Positions 8,635 through 17,595 of a DNA stretch of 64,000 bases are shown one piece after another. The stretch spans positions 62,001 through 126,000 of the forward strand of contig JACPFT010000012.1 of assembly GCA_016182845.1 (NCBI GenBank). Reading direction: 5' to 3'. Positions within the stretch are counted from its first letter, which is position 1; each line of letters opens with the position of its first letter. Origin of the DNA: Gammaproteobacteria bacterium. GTDB lineage: Bacteria; Pseudomonadota; Gammaproteobacteria; Enterobacterales; Permianibacteraceae. The notes beneath the pieces were generated by a model. It made no database searches and had not been told where the DNA came from. It was given only the letters and a program-made list of their open reading frames with translations. Made by a program: the position numbers and the translations under genes.

Positions 8635-8961
8635 ATGGCCATAGACATTCGCACACTGAACGGCGGGCCGGCGACGGCGAAGACCTCGGTGGCGGACACC
8701 AAGGACAGCCAGAAGCCTCAGGCTGGCCCCGTCGTCAACACCCCGCCTTCACCGGAGGATGTTCATGCCTCCGACAAGGTGCAAATCACCAGCCGGGCAC
8801 GGGAGCTTCAAGGCTTGATAGGGAAGCTCAGCCGCGAGCCGGCTTTCGACGCTGAGAAAGTTGCCCGCCTCCGTGAGGAAGTGAGCGCCGGTCGCTACTC
8901 GGTCAATAGCCAGCGCGTGGCCGCACGCCTACTCGGCTTGGAACGCGAGTTGAATCGTTGA
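8635..8961 (+). CDS. flgM: Anti-sigma-28 factor FlgM
   Basis: FlgM binds and inhibits FliA until the hook is complete and FlgM is exported. The 108-residue protein has a disordered, Pro/Ala/Thr-rich N-terminal half. The conserved C-terminal sigma-binding region (about 48-105) includes KVQITSRARELQGLIGKL and EVSAGRYSVNSQRVAARLLG. A consensus sigma-28 promoter precedes it and flgN follows after 16 bases. Confidence 0.93.
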   Translation: MAIDIRTLNGGPATAKTSVADTKDSQKPQAGPVVNTPPSPEDVHASDKVQITSRARELQGLIGKLSREPAFDAEKVARLREEVSAGRYSVNSQRVAARLLGLERELNR

Positions 8962-8977
8962 GTGGAAGAATGGCCCA

Positions 8978-9463
8978 ATGAGCACTCCGCAAGCCCATCA
9001 TCCCCTGCACCAAGTGCTTTCTAAGCAAAGCGCCGTGCTCGGACAACTCCTGCAATTGCTCGCTGCGGAGAAAGAGCTGCTGGTACATCCCTCCCTGGAC
9101 GCCAACACGGCCTTGGCGGAACGCAAGAGCCGCTGCCTGGCCGAACTGGAAAGCAGCATGACGAATCTGCGGGTATTCCTAGGCGAGAACAATCCCAAGG
9201 CGACAATAGGCCTTGTGCAATTGCTGGCGCGCGCCGATACACAGGATCATGCCGCCTTGAGCACGCTTTGGCAGGAAATCAAGGATCGCTTAAGCCGCTG
9301 CCAGGCCATGAATCTGGCCAACGGTCGAGCCATCAACCTGGCAAGTCGGACCCTGGAGCGGAATCTACGCCTGCTAAAAGGCCAACCCGTGGACACGGAC
9401 ATCTACGCGGCCAATGGCCGAACAAAAAGCCTCGGCGGCTATCGTTCTTCTCAAGCCGTGTAG
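8978..9463 (+). CDS. flgN: Flagellar export chaperone FlgN
   Basis: FlgN-type chaperones carry the hook-filament junction proteins FlgK and FlgL to the export gate. The 161-residue product is almost entirely alpha-helical, with heptad-like LLQLLAAEKELLVHPSLDAN and a C-terminal helix with NLASRTLERNLRLLKG. The last 20 residues are polar and probably disordered. Identification rests on the fold, length and position after flgM; sequence conservation in this family is low. Confidence 0.88.
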   Translation: MSTPQAHHPLHQVLSKQSAVLGQLLQLLAAEKELLVHPSLDANTALAERKSRCLAELESSMTNLRVFLGENNPKATIGLVQLLARADTQDHAALSTLWQEIKDRLSRCQAMNLANGRAINLASRTLERNLRLLKGQPVDTDIYAANGRTKSLGGYRSSQAV

Positions 9464-9593
9464 GCGTTCGCGGAACCGGGCGCGAGCCGGGACGATTAGT
9501 CAAAAGAGACAGCACTCGGGCCATTCGCCTCCCCCTCGACAAGCTCCGCATGCCTCTCTGCAACGCAAAGAGCGCCAAACCGCTGGCGGACTC

Positions 9594-12023
9594 TCATACG
9601 ATTTGCTGGGTGCCTTCATGCCAGCGCGTCGAGTGTTCCAGAGCCAGAAAGTTCGTGCACTGTTCCGTTCCCAGCGGCCGGCTGTAGTGGTAGCCCTGGA
9701 TGTAATCACAGTCCAAATCGCGCAAGAAACTCACCTGCTCCTCGTCCTCCACGCCTTCCGCAACCACTTCCAGCTTCAAGGTATGCGCCATGCTGATAAT
9801 GGCCTTGACGATCGCAACGTCATCGGCGTCACTAGGAATGTCCATAACGAAGCTTCGGTCAATTTTCAGGGTATTGATGGGGAATCGCTTCAAGTAGCTC
9901 AAGGACGAATAGCCCGTACCGAAATCGTCGATAGAGATAAGCACGCCCATGGCACGCAATTGGTTGAGTGTGCTGATGACGCGCTCTTCGTCCTTCATGA
10001 GGATGCTTTCCGTCAGTTCCAACTCGAGGCACGCAGGTTCTACCGCCGTTTCGTGCAGGATGGACGAAACAGTCTTGATGAAATTGTGCGCCGCAAACTG
10101 CCGACCAGAGACATTCACGGCGAACCGCGGCGGCGCGATGCCCTGGTCCTGCCAGACTCGATACTGTTGGCATGCCGTGCGCAACACCCATTCACCGATG
10201 GCGACGATCATGCCGGTATCTTCAGCCAATCCTATAAATTCGACTGGTGAAACGGCGCCACGGCGCGGATGTTGCCAGCGCACCAGGACCTCCATTCCCT
10301 TGACATAGCCGCAAGCGACACCGAGCTGTGGCTGAAAATTGAGCAACAACTCGTTGCGTTCCACGGCATAGCGCAGATCGCGCTCGAGATTCATCCGCGC
10401 CAAGGCGGCCTGCTGCATTTCATTGGTGAAGAATTGATAATTATTCCGTCCCTGCTCCTTGGCGCGGTACATGGCGGCATCGGCGTTCTTCACCAGCTCC
10501 TCTGTGGTCGTGCCATCGCTCGGAAACACGGTGATACCGATGGAGCCGCCGACCACGGCCTCATACCCATCGATATCGTAGGGGCGGGAAAGCACCTTGA
10601 GCAGATTCTGCGCCACGGTACTGGCATTCTTCGGTCCGTAAATGGGCGAAAGAATGACCGCGAACTCATCACCGCCGAAGCGCGCGATGGTGTCGCTTTC
10701 ACGTACGCAATTGCGTAACTCCCTGGCCACCGCGACCAGAAGCTTGTCGCCGGCACTATGACCGAGCGTGTCATTGATGTTCTTGAAGCGATCCAGGTCG
10801 ATGAACAGGAGTGCTAGCGTGGTCCCCTCGCGCCGCGCGCGCACCAGGCCTTGAGTGAGGCGATCGATGAACAGCGAGCGATTTGGCAAATCGGTCAGCG
10901 CATCAAAATTGGCTTGGTAGCGCAGACGATTCTCGATTTGCTTACGTTGCGTGATGTCGCTGAAAATCATCACGTATTCGAGGATATCGCCGCCAGAGCC
11001 ACGCACCGGAGTCACCGAGCACCATTCCGGGTACAACTCGCCATTTTTCCGGCGGTTCCAGATTTCCCCCTGCCAGGGCCCCTTCTTCTCGACATGAGCC
11101 CACAACCGCTCGTAAAACTCCTGGCTTTGCTTTCCGGAATTGAACATGCGCGGATTTTTACCGATCACTTCCTCGGAGGCATAGCCGGTGATTCGCGAAA
11201 AGGAAGAGTTCACCAATTTGATGTTGCGGCGGGCATCGAGAATGATGATGCCATCCGCCGAGCTCTCGAAGACGACCGCCGCTTGGCGCAAATTGTCTTC
11301 GATGCCCTTATGCAGGCTTGCATCTTTGAACACCCAGATTTCGCTGAATCCACCGCCCTCATCCGCGATGGCGCGAACGGAAAGATTGCACCAGAATTGC
11401 CGACCGTCCCGCCGGCGTAAAAAGTACTCATTCTCCACATCGCCGCCGTGCTGCAAGGCCTCGCGGACGATGTCGATGACGGCGCGCCCCTGTCCTGGCT
11501 CGGCGAACAGGCTGGAAATGGACTGCCCCAAGAGATCGTCCGACTCATAGAGGAAGAGCTCGGAAAACTTTTCATTCACGCGCGCGAAGACGCCATCGCG
11601 CACTAGGGCGATGCCGACGCTGGCTTGCCCAAATATCTGTGCGGAAAGCCTGGGATCGCCGTCACCGGCGTCAACGGAAGGTAAACGCTCCCTCTCCAGG
11701 CTTAACCAGTAATCGTGTTGAGTGAGCGGGGAGAGATGCAAGAGCCAACGCCGACCATCCGCCGTCATGCAGGAGCAAGAGGCCGTCGGTGAAATGCGGT
11801 TGCGATTCAGCCATGCCTGGAGGGATTCGTCCGGTTGCCAACCAAGGTCGCCGCGCAGATCTAGGAAGGCCTGGCTGGCGATGCAGTCGTTAGCGTCGAG
11901 GCGAACAAAGGCGACAGGCTCGGGAACTCGGGCGAGGAGTTCCCGGAGCTCAGGCGCGACAGCGCTTGCCGCCGTCGGGGGCGTGGCACGGCCAGGGAAA
12001 AGTCGTGCTAGAAATTCCCGCAT
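9594..12023 (-). CDS. PAS-PAS-GGDEF-EAL cyclic-di-GMP regulator
   Basis: The 809-residue protein has no obvious membrane segment. After a PAS-like N-terminal region come PAS domains near residues 140-245 and 255-375, with a PAC-like end. Then come a GGDEF domain with the intact motif RFGGDEF and I-site-like residues upstream, and an EAL domain with EVLVRW (an EAL variant that keeps the Glu and Arg), DDFGTGYSSLSYLKRFP and the later VVAEGVEDEEQ. The motifs would allow both diguanylate cyclase and phosphodiesterase activity; which dominates cannot be told. The ATG at 12023 is preferred to a TTG two codons upstream. It is convergent with flgN, so control of motility is plausible but inferred. Confidence 0.93.
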   Translation of the reverse strand: MREFLARLFPGRATPPTAASAVAPELRELLARVPEPVAFVRLDANDCIASQAFLDLRGDLGWQPDESLQAWLNRNRISPTASCSCMTADGRRWLLHLSPLTQHDYWLSLERERLPSVDAGDGDPRLSAQIFGQASVGIALVRDGVFARVNEKFSELFLYESDDLLGQSISSLFAEPGQGRAVIDIVREALQHGGDVENEYFLRRRDGRQFWCNLSVRAIADEGGGFSEIWVFKDASLHKGIEDNLRQAAVVFESSADGIIILDARRNIKLVNSSFSRITGYASEEVIGKNPRMFNSGKQSQEFYERLWAHVEKKGPWQGEIWNRRKNGELYPEWCSVTPVRGSGGDILEYVMIFSDITQRKQIENRLRYQANFDALTDLPNRSLFIDRLTQGLVRARREGTTLALLFIDLDRFKNINDTLGHSAGDKLLVAVARELRNCVRESDTIARFGGDEFAVILSPIYGPKNASTVAQNLLKVLSRPYDIDGYEAVVGGSIGITVFPSDGTTTEELVKNADAAMYRAKEQGRNNYQFFTNEMQQAALARMNLERDLRYAVERNELLLNFQPQLGVACGYVKGMEVLVRWQHPRRGAVSPVEFIGLAEDTGMIVAIGEWVLRTACQQYRVWQDQGIAPPRFAVNVSGRQFAAHNFIKTVSSILHETAVEPACLELELTESILMKDEERVISTLNQLRAMGVLISIDDFGTGYSSLSYLKRFPINTLKIDRSFVMDIPSDADDVAIVKAIISMAHTLKLEVVAEGVEDEEQVSFLRDLDCDYIQGYHYSRPLGTEQCTNFLALEHSTRWHEGTQQIV

Positions 12024-12068
12024 GAACAAATCCTTTGATGCTCAGGCGGGCTTCTATGTCCGCCTTTT

Positions 12069-13421
12069 TTAGCGTTGCGAGCGCAGTTCCGCGAGGAAAG
12101 CCGGATCGTCCCCGGCGAAACTTCGCTCGTCTGAGCTTATACCCTCGTGAGCGAGGGCATCAAGCAACGGCTCATAGACATCCTGGGTGACCGGTAAAAT
12201 CACGCCTCGCCGGTCGATCTTGCCATCCAAGATCAGCTGGGCGGCCAGAGCGGCGGGGATGCCGACGGTCTTCGCCATGGCAGTATAGCCACCCGCTTCG
12301 CCATAGGCGATAAGCGTGGAGGTCTTGCGCTCCACCGAGCCATCGGTCTTGCGGATAACAAACTTGTGGTGCAGCACCACCATATCGCGCTCGCCCTCGC
12401 GGTACTGCAGCTTCGCTTTCAGCAGCTCGCAGAAGGCATCCAAGCGGTTGCCGGCCTGGGGCACAGGGCCGCCGTCCAACAGGCCCAGCCAGGCAAATGC
12501 CTCCTGGACCGGTTTGGAGAAGGGCAAGGCCGTGGCGGCGAGCGGCGAGGTCATACCCAGTTGGCGTGCGATCAGGGCCTGCCAGCCCAATGGCTCGGCG
12601 CCCTGCTCCAGACTCGGGTCAGCATCGACGTCCAGGAGGCCGCAATGCTTGGCGGCGTGCAGGATGGCGGCGAAGCCCCGGTAGCGCAGCGTGCCGCGCA
12701 ACAGGTCCTTGACGCCGTCGATACCGTAAATGGCTTCATAATTCAAGGAGTTGCGGTTCGGGTAGCCTTCCAGTGCCAGTTCGGCGCCTACCTGAACCGG
12801 GGAGGTCGACGGCAGCAACTCGTCGCGGCTCAGGGCAACGTCGACACCGGCACGGCGGAAGCGTGCCTCGTTCAGGAGAGCAAGCAGCACCGCGCGCGGC
12901 GCCCAGGAAAACTTGTAGCCCAAGGGATTGTCGTTGGCATCCGGCGCCGGCAGGCCGCCGCACCAGGACACGAAGCTCTCCACCTTGGCGCCTTCGGCAT
13001 GGGCCTCGTCGATGATGCGCATGGCAGACAAATGGTCGATACCCGGGTCGAGGCCGATCTCGTTGAGGAAGGTCAGACCCCTGGCGGCGACTTCCGCATC
13101 CAGAGCCTTCATGGCCGGCTGCTCATAGCTGGCGGTGACCAGATGCTTGCCATGGGCCAGGCACTGTTCCGCGACCTTCATGTGGAACAGATAGGGCACG
13201 AAGCTGACAACCAGGTCATGAGCCTTGACCAGCTCCCCCAGAGCATGGGCATTATTGACATCCAGGACCGCCGGCGCGATGCGTTCGCGGCCCTTGGCCA
13301 AGGCTTGCGCCTCGGCGAGGAACTGGCTGGCCAGTGTGATTTCATTGTCGAGGCGGCGATGCAGGACATCGACCAGCGGACCGGCGACATAGCCGGCGCC
13401 GAGAATGAGAATGCGCGACAT
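12069..13421 (-). CDS. Saccharopine dehydrogenase (LYS9-type)
   Basis: The protein belongs to the saccharopine dehydrogenase/reductase family, which interconverts saccharopine with aminoadipate semialdehyde and glutamate. The 450-residue product starts MSRILILGAGYVAGPLVDVL, a Rossmann NAD(P) site GAGYVA. It contains the LYS9-like blocks VSFVPYLFHMKVAEQCL, FLNEIGLDPGIDHLSAM and WCGGLPAPDANDNPLGYKFS. The ATG at 13421 puts the Rossmann glycines at the usual place; a start 12 codons upstream adds nothing family-like. It is 121 bases downstream of the M14 peptidase gene. Whether it serves lysine breakdown or synthesis cannot be told. Confidence 0.9.
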   Translation of the reverse strand: MSRILILGAGYVAGPLVDVLHRRLDNEITLASQFLAEAQALAKGRERIAPAVLDVNNAHALGELVKAHDLVVSFVPYLFHMKVAEQCLAHGKHLVTASYEQPAMKALDAEVAARGLTFLNEIGLDPGIDHLSAMRIIDEAHAEGAKVESFVSWCGGLPAPDANDNPLGYKFSWAPRAVLLALLNEARFRRAGVDVALSRDELLPSTSPVQVGAELALEGYPNRNSLNYEAIYGIDGVKDLLRGTLRYRGFAAILHAAKHCGLLDVDADPSLEQGAEPLGWQALIARQLGMTSPLAATALPFSKPVQEAFAWLGLLDGGPVPQAGNRLDAFCELLKAKLQYREGERDMVVLHHKFVIRKTDGSVERKTSTLIAYGEAGGYTAMAKTVGIPAALAAQLILDGKIDRRGVILPVTQDVYEPLLDALAHEGISSDERSFAGDDPAFLAELRSQR

Positions 13422-13542
13422 AGCGGTTTCCTGAAAAAGCAAGTGCCTGAAAAGCAAGGCGCCGGCGGGATGGCCGGCGCATGACCTGATGGTCAGTTTC
13501 GTGGACTATTGTAACCCCGGGCTTCAGCCTCGGTAAGCCCGC

Positions 13543-14670
13543 TTAGCGGAGTTGCGGCAACACGGTCGCGATCGGGTGGAAAATGGCCTGCGCCAGCTTC
13601 ATGGAGCGCGCCGGCGACCAGCCGAACTCATAGTCGGGAAGGCTTGCGTTGTCCTTGAAGGGCATCTCCAGGGTCAGGGCCAGGCAGCCGAAGTGCTGGC
13701 CGACATAGTTGCTGGCCATGCTCAAATTTGCCTCGCCCGGCTTGTCGATGGCATAGCCGTGCTCGGTCTGGAAGTCTGGGGTGGCGGCGACATACGCGGA
13801 CTTGAACAGCTGTTCAAGTCCGGCCATGCGCTCGTCGTATGCCGGGATCCCTTCGCAGGCCGCGATGAAGTTGTAGGGCAAGGCCTCGTCCCCGTGGATG
13901 TCGAGGAGCAGATCCACGCCTGTCGCGTGCATCGCCTGACGTACCAGGAACACCTCGGGGCTGGCTTCCATGCTGGGTTCCAGCCACTCGCGGTTGAGGT
14001 TGCGACCGGCATAATTGCCGCGCAGATTGCCATTGACGGCGCCATCCGGGTTCATATTGGGCACCAGGTAGAACACGGCTTCGTCGCGCAGCTTGCGACT
14101 CAAGGCATCGTCCTCGTCCAACAGGCGCTCGATGAAGCCCTCCATGAACCACTCGGCCATGGTCTCGCCCGGGTGCTGACGGGCGATGACCCAGATCTTG
14201 CGCTTGCCATCATCCTGTTCGCCCACGGTCAGTAGGTGCATGTCCCGCCCCTGCACGGACTGGCCCAGCACGCTCAGTTCGCAGTACGGGGAAAATTGGG
14301 CGCTGTGCACCAGGTCCAGGTGGCGTTCGTAGGAATAAGGCGCGAAGTAGGCATAGAACACCGCGTCGTAATCCGGCGTGTGTTCGATGATGAGCTGGTC
14401 GTTCTCGACGCGAGTAGGGACGCGGAACCATTCCTCGCGATCATAGGAGGCCACGGCGTAGTAGCCGGTCCAGCCCTCCATATAGCTCGTGTCCTTGATG
14501 TTGGTGATGGCGAGACGATGAGCCAGCCCGGCGGTGGTCTGCAGGCGGAAATGGAACCACTGCATGAACTCGCAGTTGGTGTCGCGGCGTATGGCCAGCT
14601 CGATGGTCTCCGGTGAGTCCAGGCGCTGAACCAGGATATTGCCGCTGTCAAAGTTCGAGGAAATCTGCAT
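13543..14670 (-). CDS. M14 family zinc carboxypeptidase (cytosolic carboxypeptidase-like)
   Basis: The 375-residue protein has an N-terminal beta domain like that of cytosolic carboxypeptidases (about 1-120), then an M14 peptidase domain. Zinc ligands are visible in ARQHPGETMAEWFMEG (His, Glu) and LLLDIHGDE (His). Substrate-binding blocks are VPNMNPDGAVNGNLRGNYAG and GRNLNREW, and the catalytic Glu is in LTLEMPF. There is no signal peptide, so it should be cytoplasmic. The bacterial substrate is not known; trimming C-terminal residues from peptides is the family activity. Confidence 0.9.
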   Translation of the reverse strand: MQISSNFDSGNILVQRLDSPETIELAIRRDTNCEFMQWFHFRLQTTAGLAHRLAITNIKDTSYMEGWTGYYAVASYDREEWFRVPTRVENDQLIIEHTPDYDAVFYAYFAPYSYERHLDLVHSAQFSPYCELSVLGQSVQGRDMHLLTVGEQDDGKRKIWVIARQHPGETMAEWFMEGFIERLLDEDDALSRKLRDEAVFYLVPNMNPDGAVNGNLRGNYAGRNLNREWLEPSMEASPEVFLVRQAMHATGVDLLLDIHGDEALPYNFIAACEGIPAYDERMAGLEQLFKSAYVAATPDFQTEHGYAIDKPGEANLSMASNYVGQHFGCLALTLEMPFKDNASLPDYEFGWSPARSMKLAQAIFHPIATVLPQLR

Positions 14671-14717
14671 ATTCCGTTCCGCTGCTAAGAGATCGAAGGC
14701 CGATCATAACGGTTCGG

Positions 14718-14750
14718 ACAAAAAAGAATAGCCCCGCGCGGGGGCTATTC
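14718..14750 (-). terminator. Intrinsic terminator after the TonB-fusion gene
   Basis: Ten-base-pair stem GAATAGCCCC (14726-14735) and GGGGCTATTC (14741-14750) with a 5-base loop. On the minus strand it is followed by a T-run. It lies about 30 bases beyond the stop codon at 14783. Confidence 0.85.
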
Positions 14751-14782
14751 GCTCTGCCAACCGAGCCGGTGATCGGGGAAGG

Positions 14783-16006
14783 CTACTTCTTGTCGATCTT
14801 GAAGCTGATGGGCACCAGGAACTCGAACTCGTTGTCGGAAATTTCCGCCGGGATGGCCGGCAGGGGTGAGGAGTCCTGAACCATCTTCAGGGCGGCATCA
14901 TCGAGAATCTGTTTACCCGAGGACAGCTCCATGACGGTCTTCTGCACCATGCCCTCGCGGTTGATGTTCACGCGCAGGATGGCGCTGCCCTCGATCTTGC
15001 GGCGGTAGGCCAGAGCCGGGTATTCCAGCTTGGAGCGCACGGCCTTGAGCAGCTGCTTCTCGTAAGTGTTGCGCATGCGATACTCGGTCAGCTTGTCGGC
15101 GGCCGACTTCTCGGCACTGGCCGCGGTCGCCACTGGCGCCGGAGCGGAAGGAGCGGGAGCAGCAGCCGCCGGCGCCGTGGCGGCGGCTTTCTTCTGCGCC
15201 TCCAGCTGCTTCTGGAGGGCCGCTTTCTCGGCTTCCAACTTGGCGATCTGATCGGCTTCAGCCTTGGCCTGTTTCTCCTTGGCCAGGCGCTCTTCCTCGT
15301 CTTTTTTCTTTTTCTCCTCGGCGAGCTTGGTCTCTTCCTCGGCTTTCTTGCGCTCATCCTCCGCCTTCTTCATATCGGCGATCCGCGCCTCGGACAGTTG
15401 GAGATTGACGAATCGCTCGGCCAGCGCCTTGCCATCCGGTTCAGCAAGCTTTCCGAGGACCCCGGTCTTGAAGGCCTCCGAAGGCGGACGCGCGCCGATC
15501 CAGGTGCGCAGTAGCAAAGGGTACAGCTCCTTGCCCTCGATCTTGCCTAGTTGGGTTCCATTGACACTGACCACCGTGCCCGACTCCGGCACATAGTCGA
15601 TGACCACATGATCGCCCGTGGTCAAATTCTGCTGAAACAGCTTGGAGAAGGCCACAATCTGGCCGGCGTGGTTACGCCAGTCATCGCCGCTGTTGTTGAG
15701 GGAAATGCCCTCGCTCCACTGTTGAGCGAAGTTGCGAGCCGACAAGCGGCCGGTGATGATGCGCAGTTCCATGCGCTTGGGCCCGGTCGAATTGACGATG
15801 GCCTCCGGATCGCTGCTCTTGCTTTCGGTATACAGCGCGCCCACGGCACGCTCCTCGCGCAGGAAGCTGTTCAGACCCAGGCCGTTGAGCACCAACGAAG
15901 CATTCCCGACCTTGGCCGCTTGAATGTCCTCCACCGTCTCAGCCTGCAATCCGGCGCTAAACAGCGCCCCCACGATCCCGAACATACCGATCAGCTTACG
16001 CACCAT
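14783..16006 (-). CDS. Periplasmic chalcone isomerase-like / coiled-coil / TonB C-terminal fusion protein
   Basis: The 407-residue protein begins with a signal peptide (MVRKLIGMFGIVGALFSAGL, cleavage probably after QA). Residues about 25-190 look like the bacterial chalcone isomerase-like fold: SLVLNGLGLNSF, VGALYTES, DHVVIDYVPESGTVVSVNGT, and RTWIGARPPS near its end. Residues about 200-290 are a Lys/Glu/Ala-rich TolA-like coiled coil, then an Ala/Pro linker. Residues about 320-407 are a TonB C-terminal domain (RSKLEYPALAYRRKIEGSAI). The start at 16006 is supported by a GAGGGTGG ribosome site; a longer frame to 16168 has no signal peptide. The domain calls are mine; the function is unknown. 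Confidence 0.8.
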   Translation of the reverse strand: MVRKLIGMFGIVGALFSAGLQAETVEDIQAAKVGNASLVLNGLGLNSFLREERAVGALYTESKSSDPEAIVNSTGPKRMELRIITGRLSARNFAQQWSEGISLNNSGDDWRNHAGQIVAFSKLFQQNLTTGDHVVIDYVPESGTVVSVNGTQLGKIEGKELYPLLLRTWIGARPPSEAFKTGVLGKLAEPDGKALAERFVNLQLSEARIADMKKAEDERKKAEEETKLAEEKKKKDEEERLAKEKQAKAEADQIAKLEAEKAALQKQLEAQKKAAATAPAAAAPAPSAPAPVATAASAEKSAADKLTEYRMRNTYEKQLLKAVRSKLEYPALAYRRKIEGSAILRVNINREGMVQKTVMELSSGKQILDDAALKMVQDSSPLPAIPAEISDNEFEFLVPISFKIDKK

Positions 16007-16207
16007 TCCACCCTCACCAGCGAATCGCAATAGATGTCCTCCTTCCCGTGGAGATTGCGGCCTTGCCGTCATGTCCAATCCCTGGACGCTGGGCCGGACG
16101 CATTTCCAACGCTTTGCCGGCCTTAGCAAAGTTTTTACCTGATTTCTGCGAACAAAGACAAGGGGCAAAGGGAATTGCTTGAAAAGAAAGGAAAAGAAGC
16201 CGCGATA

Positions 16208-17593
16208 TTAACGTCGGGGCAGAGACAGCCAAACCCGCTCCAGGCAAGCCAGGATGCTCTCACCCAGCTGATAGTGGGCCGCCCCGAAATAGCGGGAAAG
16301 ACCCAGTTCCTCGCCCGCGTGGGCCACGGTCTCGCGCACGCCCAGCTTATCGGCCAGCTCCATGGCCAGCGCCTCGGCCTGAGCGAGGCTGGCGCCGGGC
16401 ATGATGACCAGGAACTGAAAGGCTTCGAAGCGCGCCATGATGTCACCCTCGCGCAAATAGCCTTGCGCCCGGAAGGCGAAACGCCGCAGGGTTTCGTCCA
16501 GGGCCCCCGGCGGGATCTGCCGCCGTTCCCCATCCGGTTCCATGAGGATCAGCAGAAGGGAAAAGCTGCGCCCGCCGCGCTGGGCCTGGGTGCGCAGATC
16601 GTCCAGCATGGCCATGGCCGCCTTGCGATTGGCGAGGCCGGTCAACTCGTCGCGGCGCAGTTCGGCGGACAAGGCCTCGTTGGCCAGGCGCAGAGCCTTG
16701 CTCTCGGCGAGCAGTTCGGCATTGAGCGAGCTCAGATCGCTGACCCGGCGCTGGATCTGCGCCTCCATGGCCGCTTCCTGGACTGACAGGCGCAGACGCG
16801 CGGCGTCCGTGCTCTCGGCCTCGTCGCGCAGGGCGGAGGACAAGCGGTTGAAGGCGCCGATCAAGGTGTCGAGCTCATCGCCAGTGCGTAGGTCGATGCG
16901 CAAACCCGCCTGCCCCGCGGCCATGTGCTCGCATTGGCTGATCACGGTTTGCACCGGGCGCAGGAATTGCCGCGACACCCAGGCGCTGAACAGCCAGGCG
17001 AGGCACAGAGACAGCGCCAAGGAAACGGCGCCGGACAGGTGCAGGCGCTGGAACTTGGCCTCGACCTCGTCTGCGCGCATGTCGATGCCGAGCAGATAAC
17101 GCCCTTCCCTACCCGGCACCGGCGCATAGCCGGTCAGAAACGAACCCCAGGCATCCTCCAGGATGCTGTCATCGACGCTGGGCTTGTCGAATCCGGCCAG
17201 CATCTGCGGCGGCGCCGGTTCATAGAGATCCCCCGGCTGTGCCTGTTCCGGGCTGGCATCGGAATCCACCAGGAAGCTCACCTCGCCCGCGGTGTTCCGC
17301 TGCATGACGTAGATGAAGGCCAGATCCTCATTGCTCGCCACCCAGGAACGCAGCCGCGCCAAGGTCTTCTGGTATTCGGCCAGGTGCACATCGGCCGGCT
17401 GGCGGATCTTGTCCAGGGCTTGGGCATCGACGCTGCGCACGACCAGGGCGGCGCTGCTCTTGAGGCGCTGCTGCAGGCTATCCATCAAGGCCGAGCGGGC
17501 GTTCCAATAGAAGTAGCTGCCGATGCTACCCGACACGGTGAGGATCACCGCGAAGAACATCAGGAACAGCTTGGCGCGTATGCCCAAGCGCAT
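16208..17593 (-). CDS. Membrane sensor with HAMP and degenerate GGDEF domain
   Basis: The 461-residue protein has an N-terminal membrane helix (about 8-28) and an extracytoplasmic sensor region (about 30-190). A second helix (AVSLALSLCLAWLFSAWVS) leads into HAMP (about 210-265), a coiled coil and a GGDEF-family domain (about 310-455). The domain keeps RRDELTGLANRKA, but the catalytic GGDEF position reads RFEAFQF. It therefore lacks the Gly-Gly-Asp/Glu-Glu needed for cyclase activity and is probably a signalling or binding relic. It is directly downstream of rlmKL (2-base gap). Confidence 0.85.
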   Translation of the reverse strand: MRLGIRAKLFLMFFAVILTVSGSIGSYFYWNARSALMDSLQQRLKSSAALVVRSVDAQALDKIRQPADVHLAEYQKTLARLRSWVASNEDLAFIYVMQRNTAGEVSFLVDSDASPEQAQPGDLYEPAPPQMLAGFDKPSVDDSILEDAWGSFLTGYAPVPGREGRYLLGIDMRADEVEAKFQRLHLSGAVSLALSLCLAWLFSAWVSRQFLRPVQTVISQCEHMAAGQAGLRIDLRTGDELDTLIGAFNRLSSALRDEAESTDAARLRLSVQEAAMEAQIQRRVSDLSSLNAELLAESKALRLANEALSAELRRDELTGLANRKAAMAMLDDLRTQAQRGGRSFSLLLILMEPDGERRQIPPGALDETLRRFAFRAQGYLREGDIMARFEAFQFLVIMPGASLAQAEALAMELADKLGVRETVAHAGEELGLSRYFGAAHYQLGESILACLERVWLSLPRR

Positions 17594-17595
17594 GC

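Noticed and set aside
12041-12071. GGCGG...CCGCC hairpin followed by TTTTTT
   Set aside because: It would terminate only plus-strand transcripts, but both flanking genes are on the minus strand. It is kept only as a possible stop for antisense transcription.
12366-13484. 372-codon plus-strand frame opposite the saccharopine dehydrogenase gene
   Set aside because: Antisense shadow; no motif, no ribosome site and a real gene on the other strand.
13440-13490. GCGCCGGC/GCCGGCGC hairpin downstream of the M14 gene as a terminator
   Set aside because: The stem is strong but the following T-tract on the minus strand is interrupted (TTGCTTTTC), so I could not call it with confidence.
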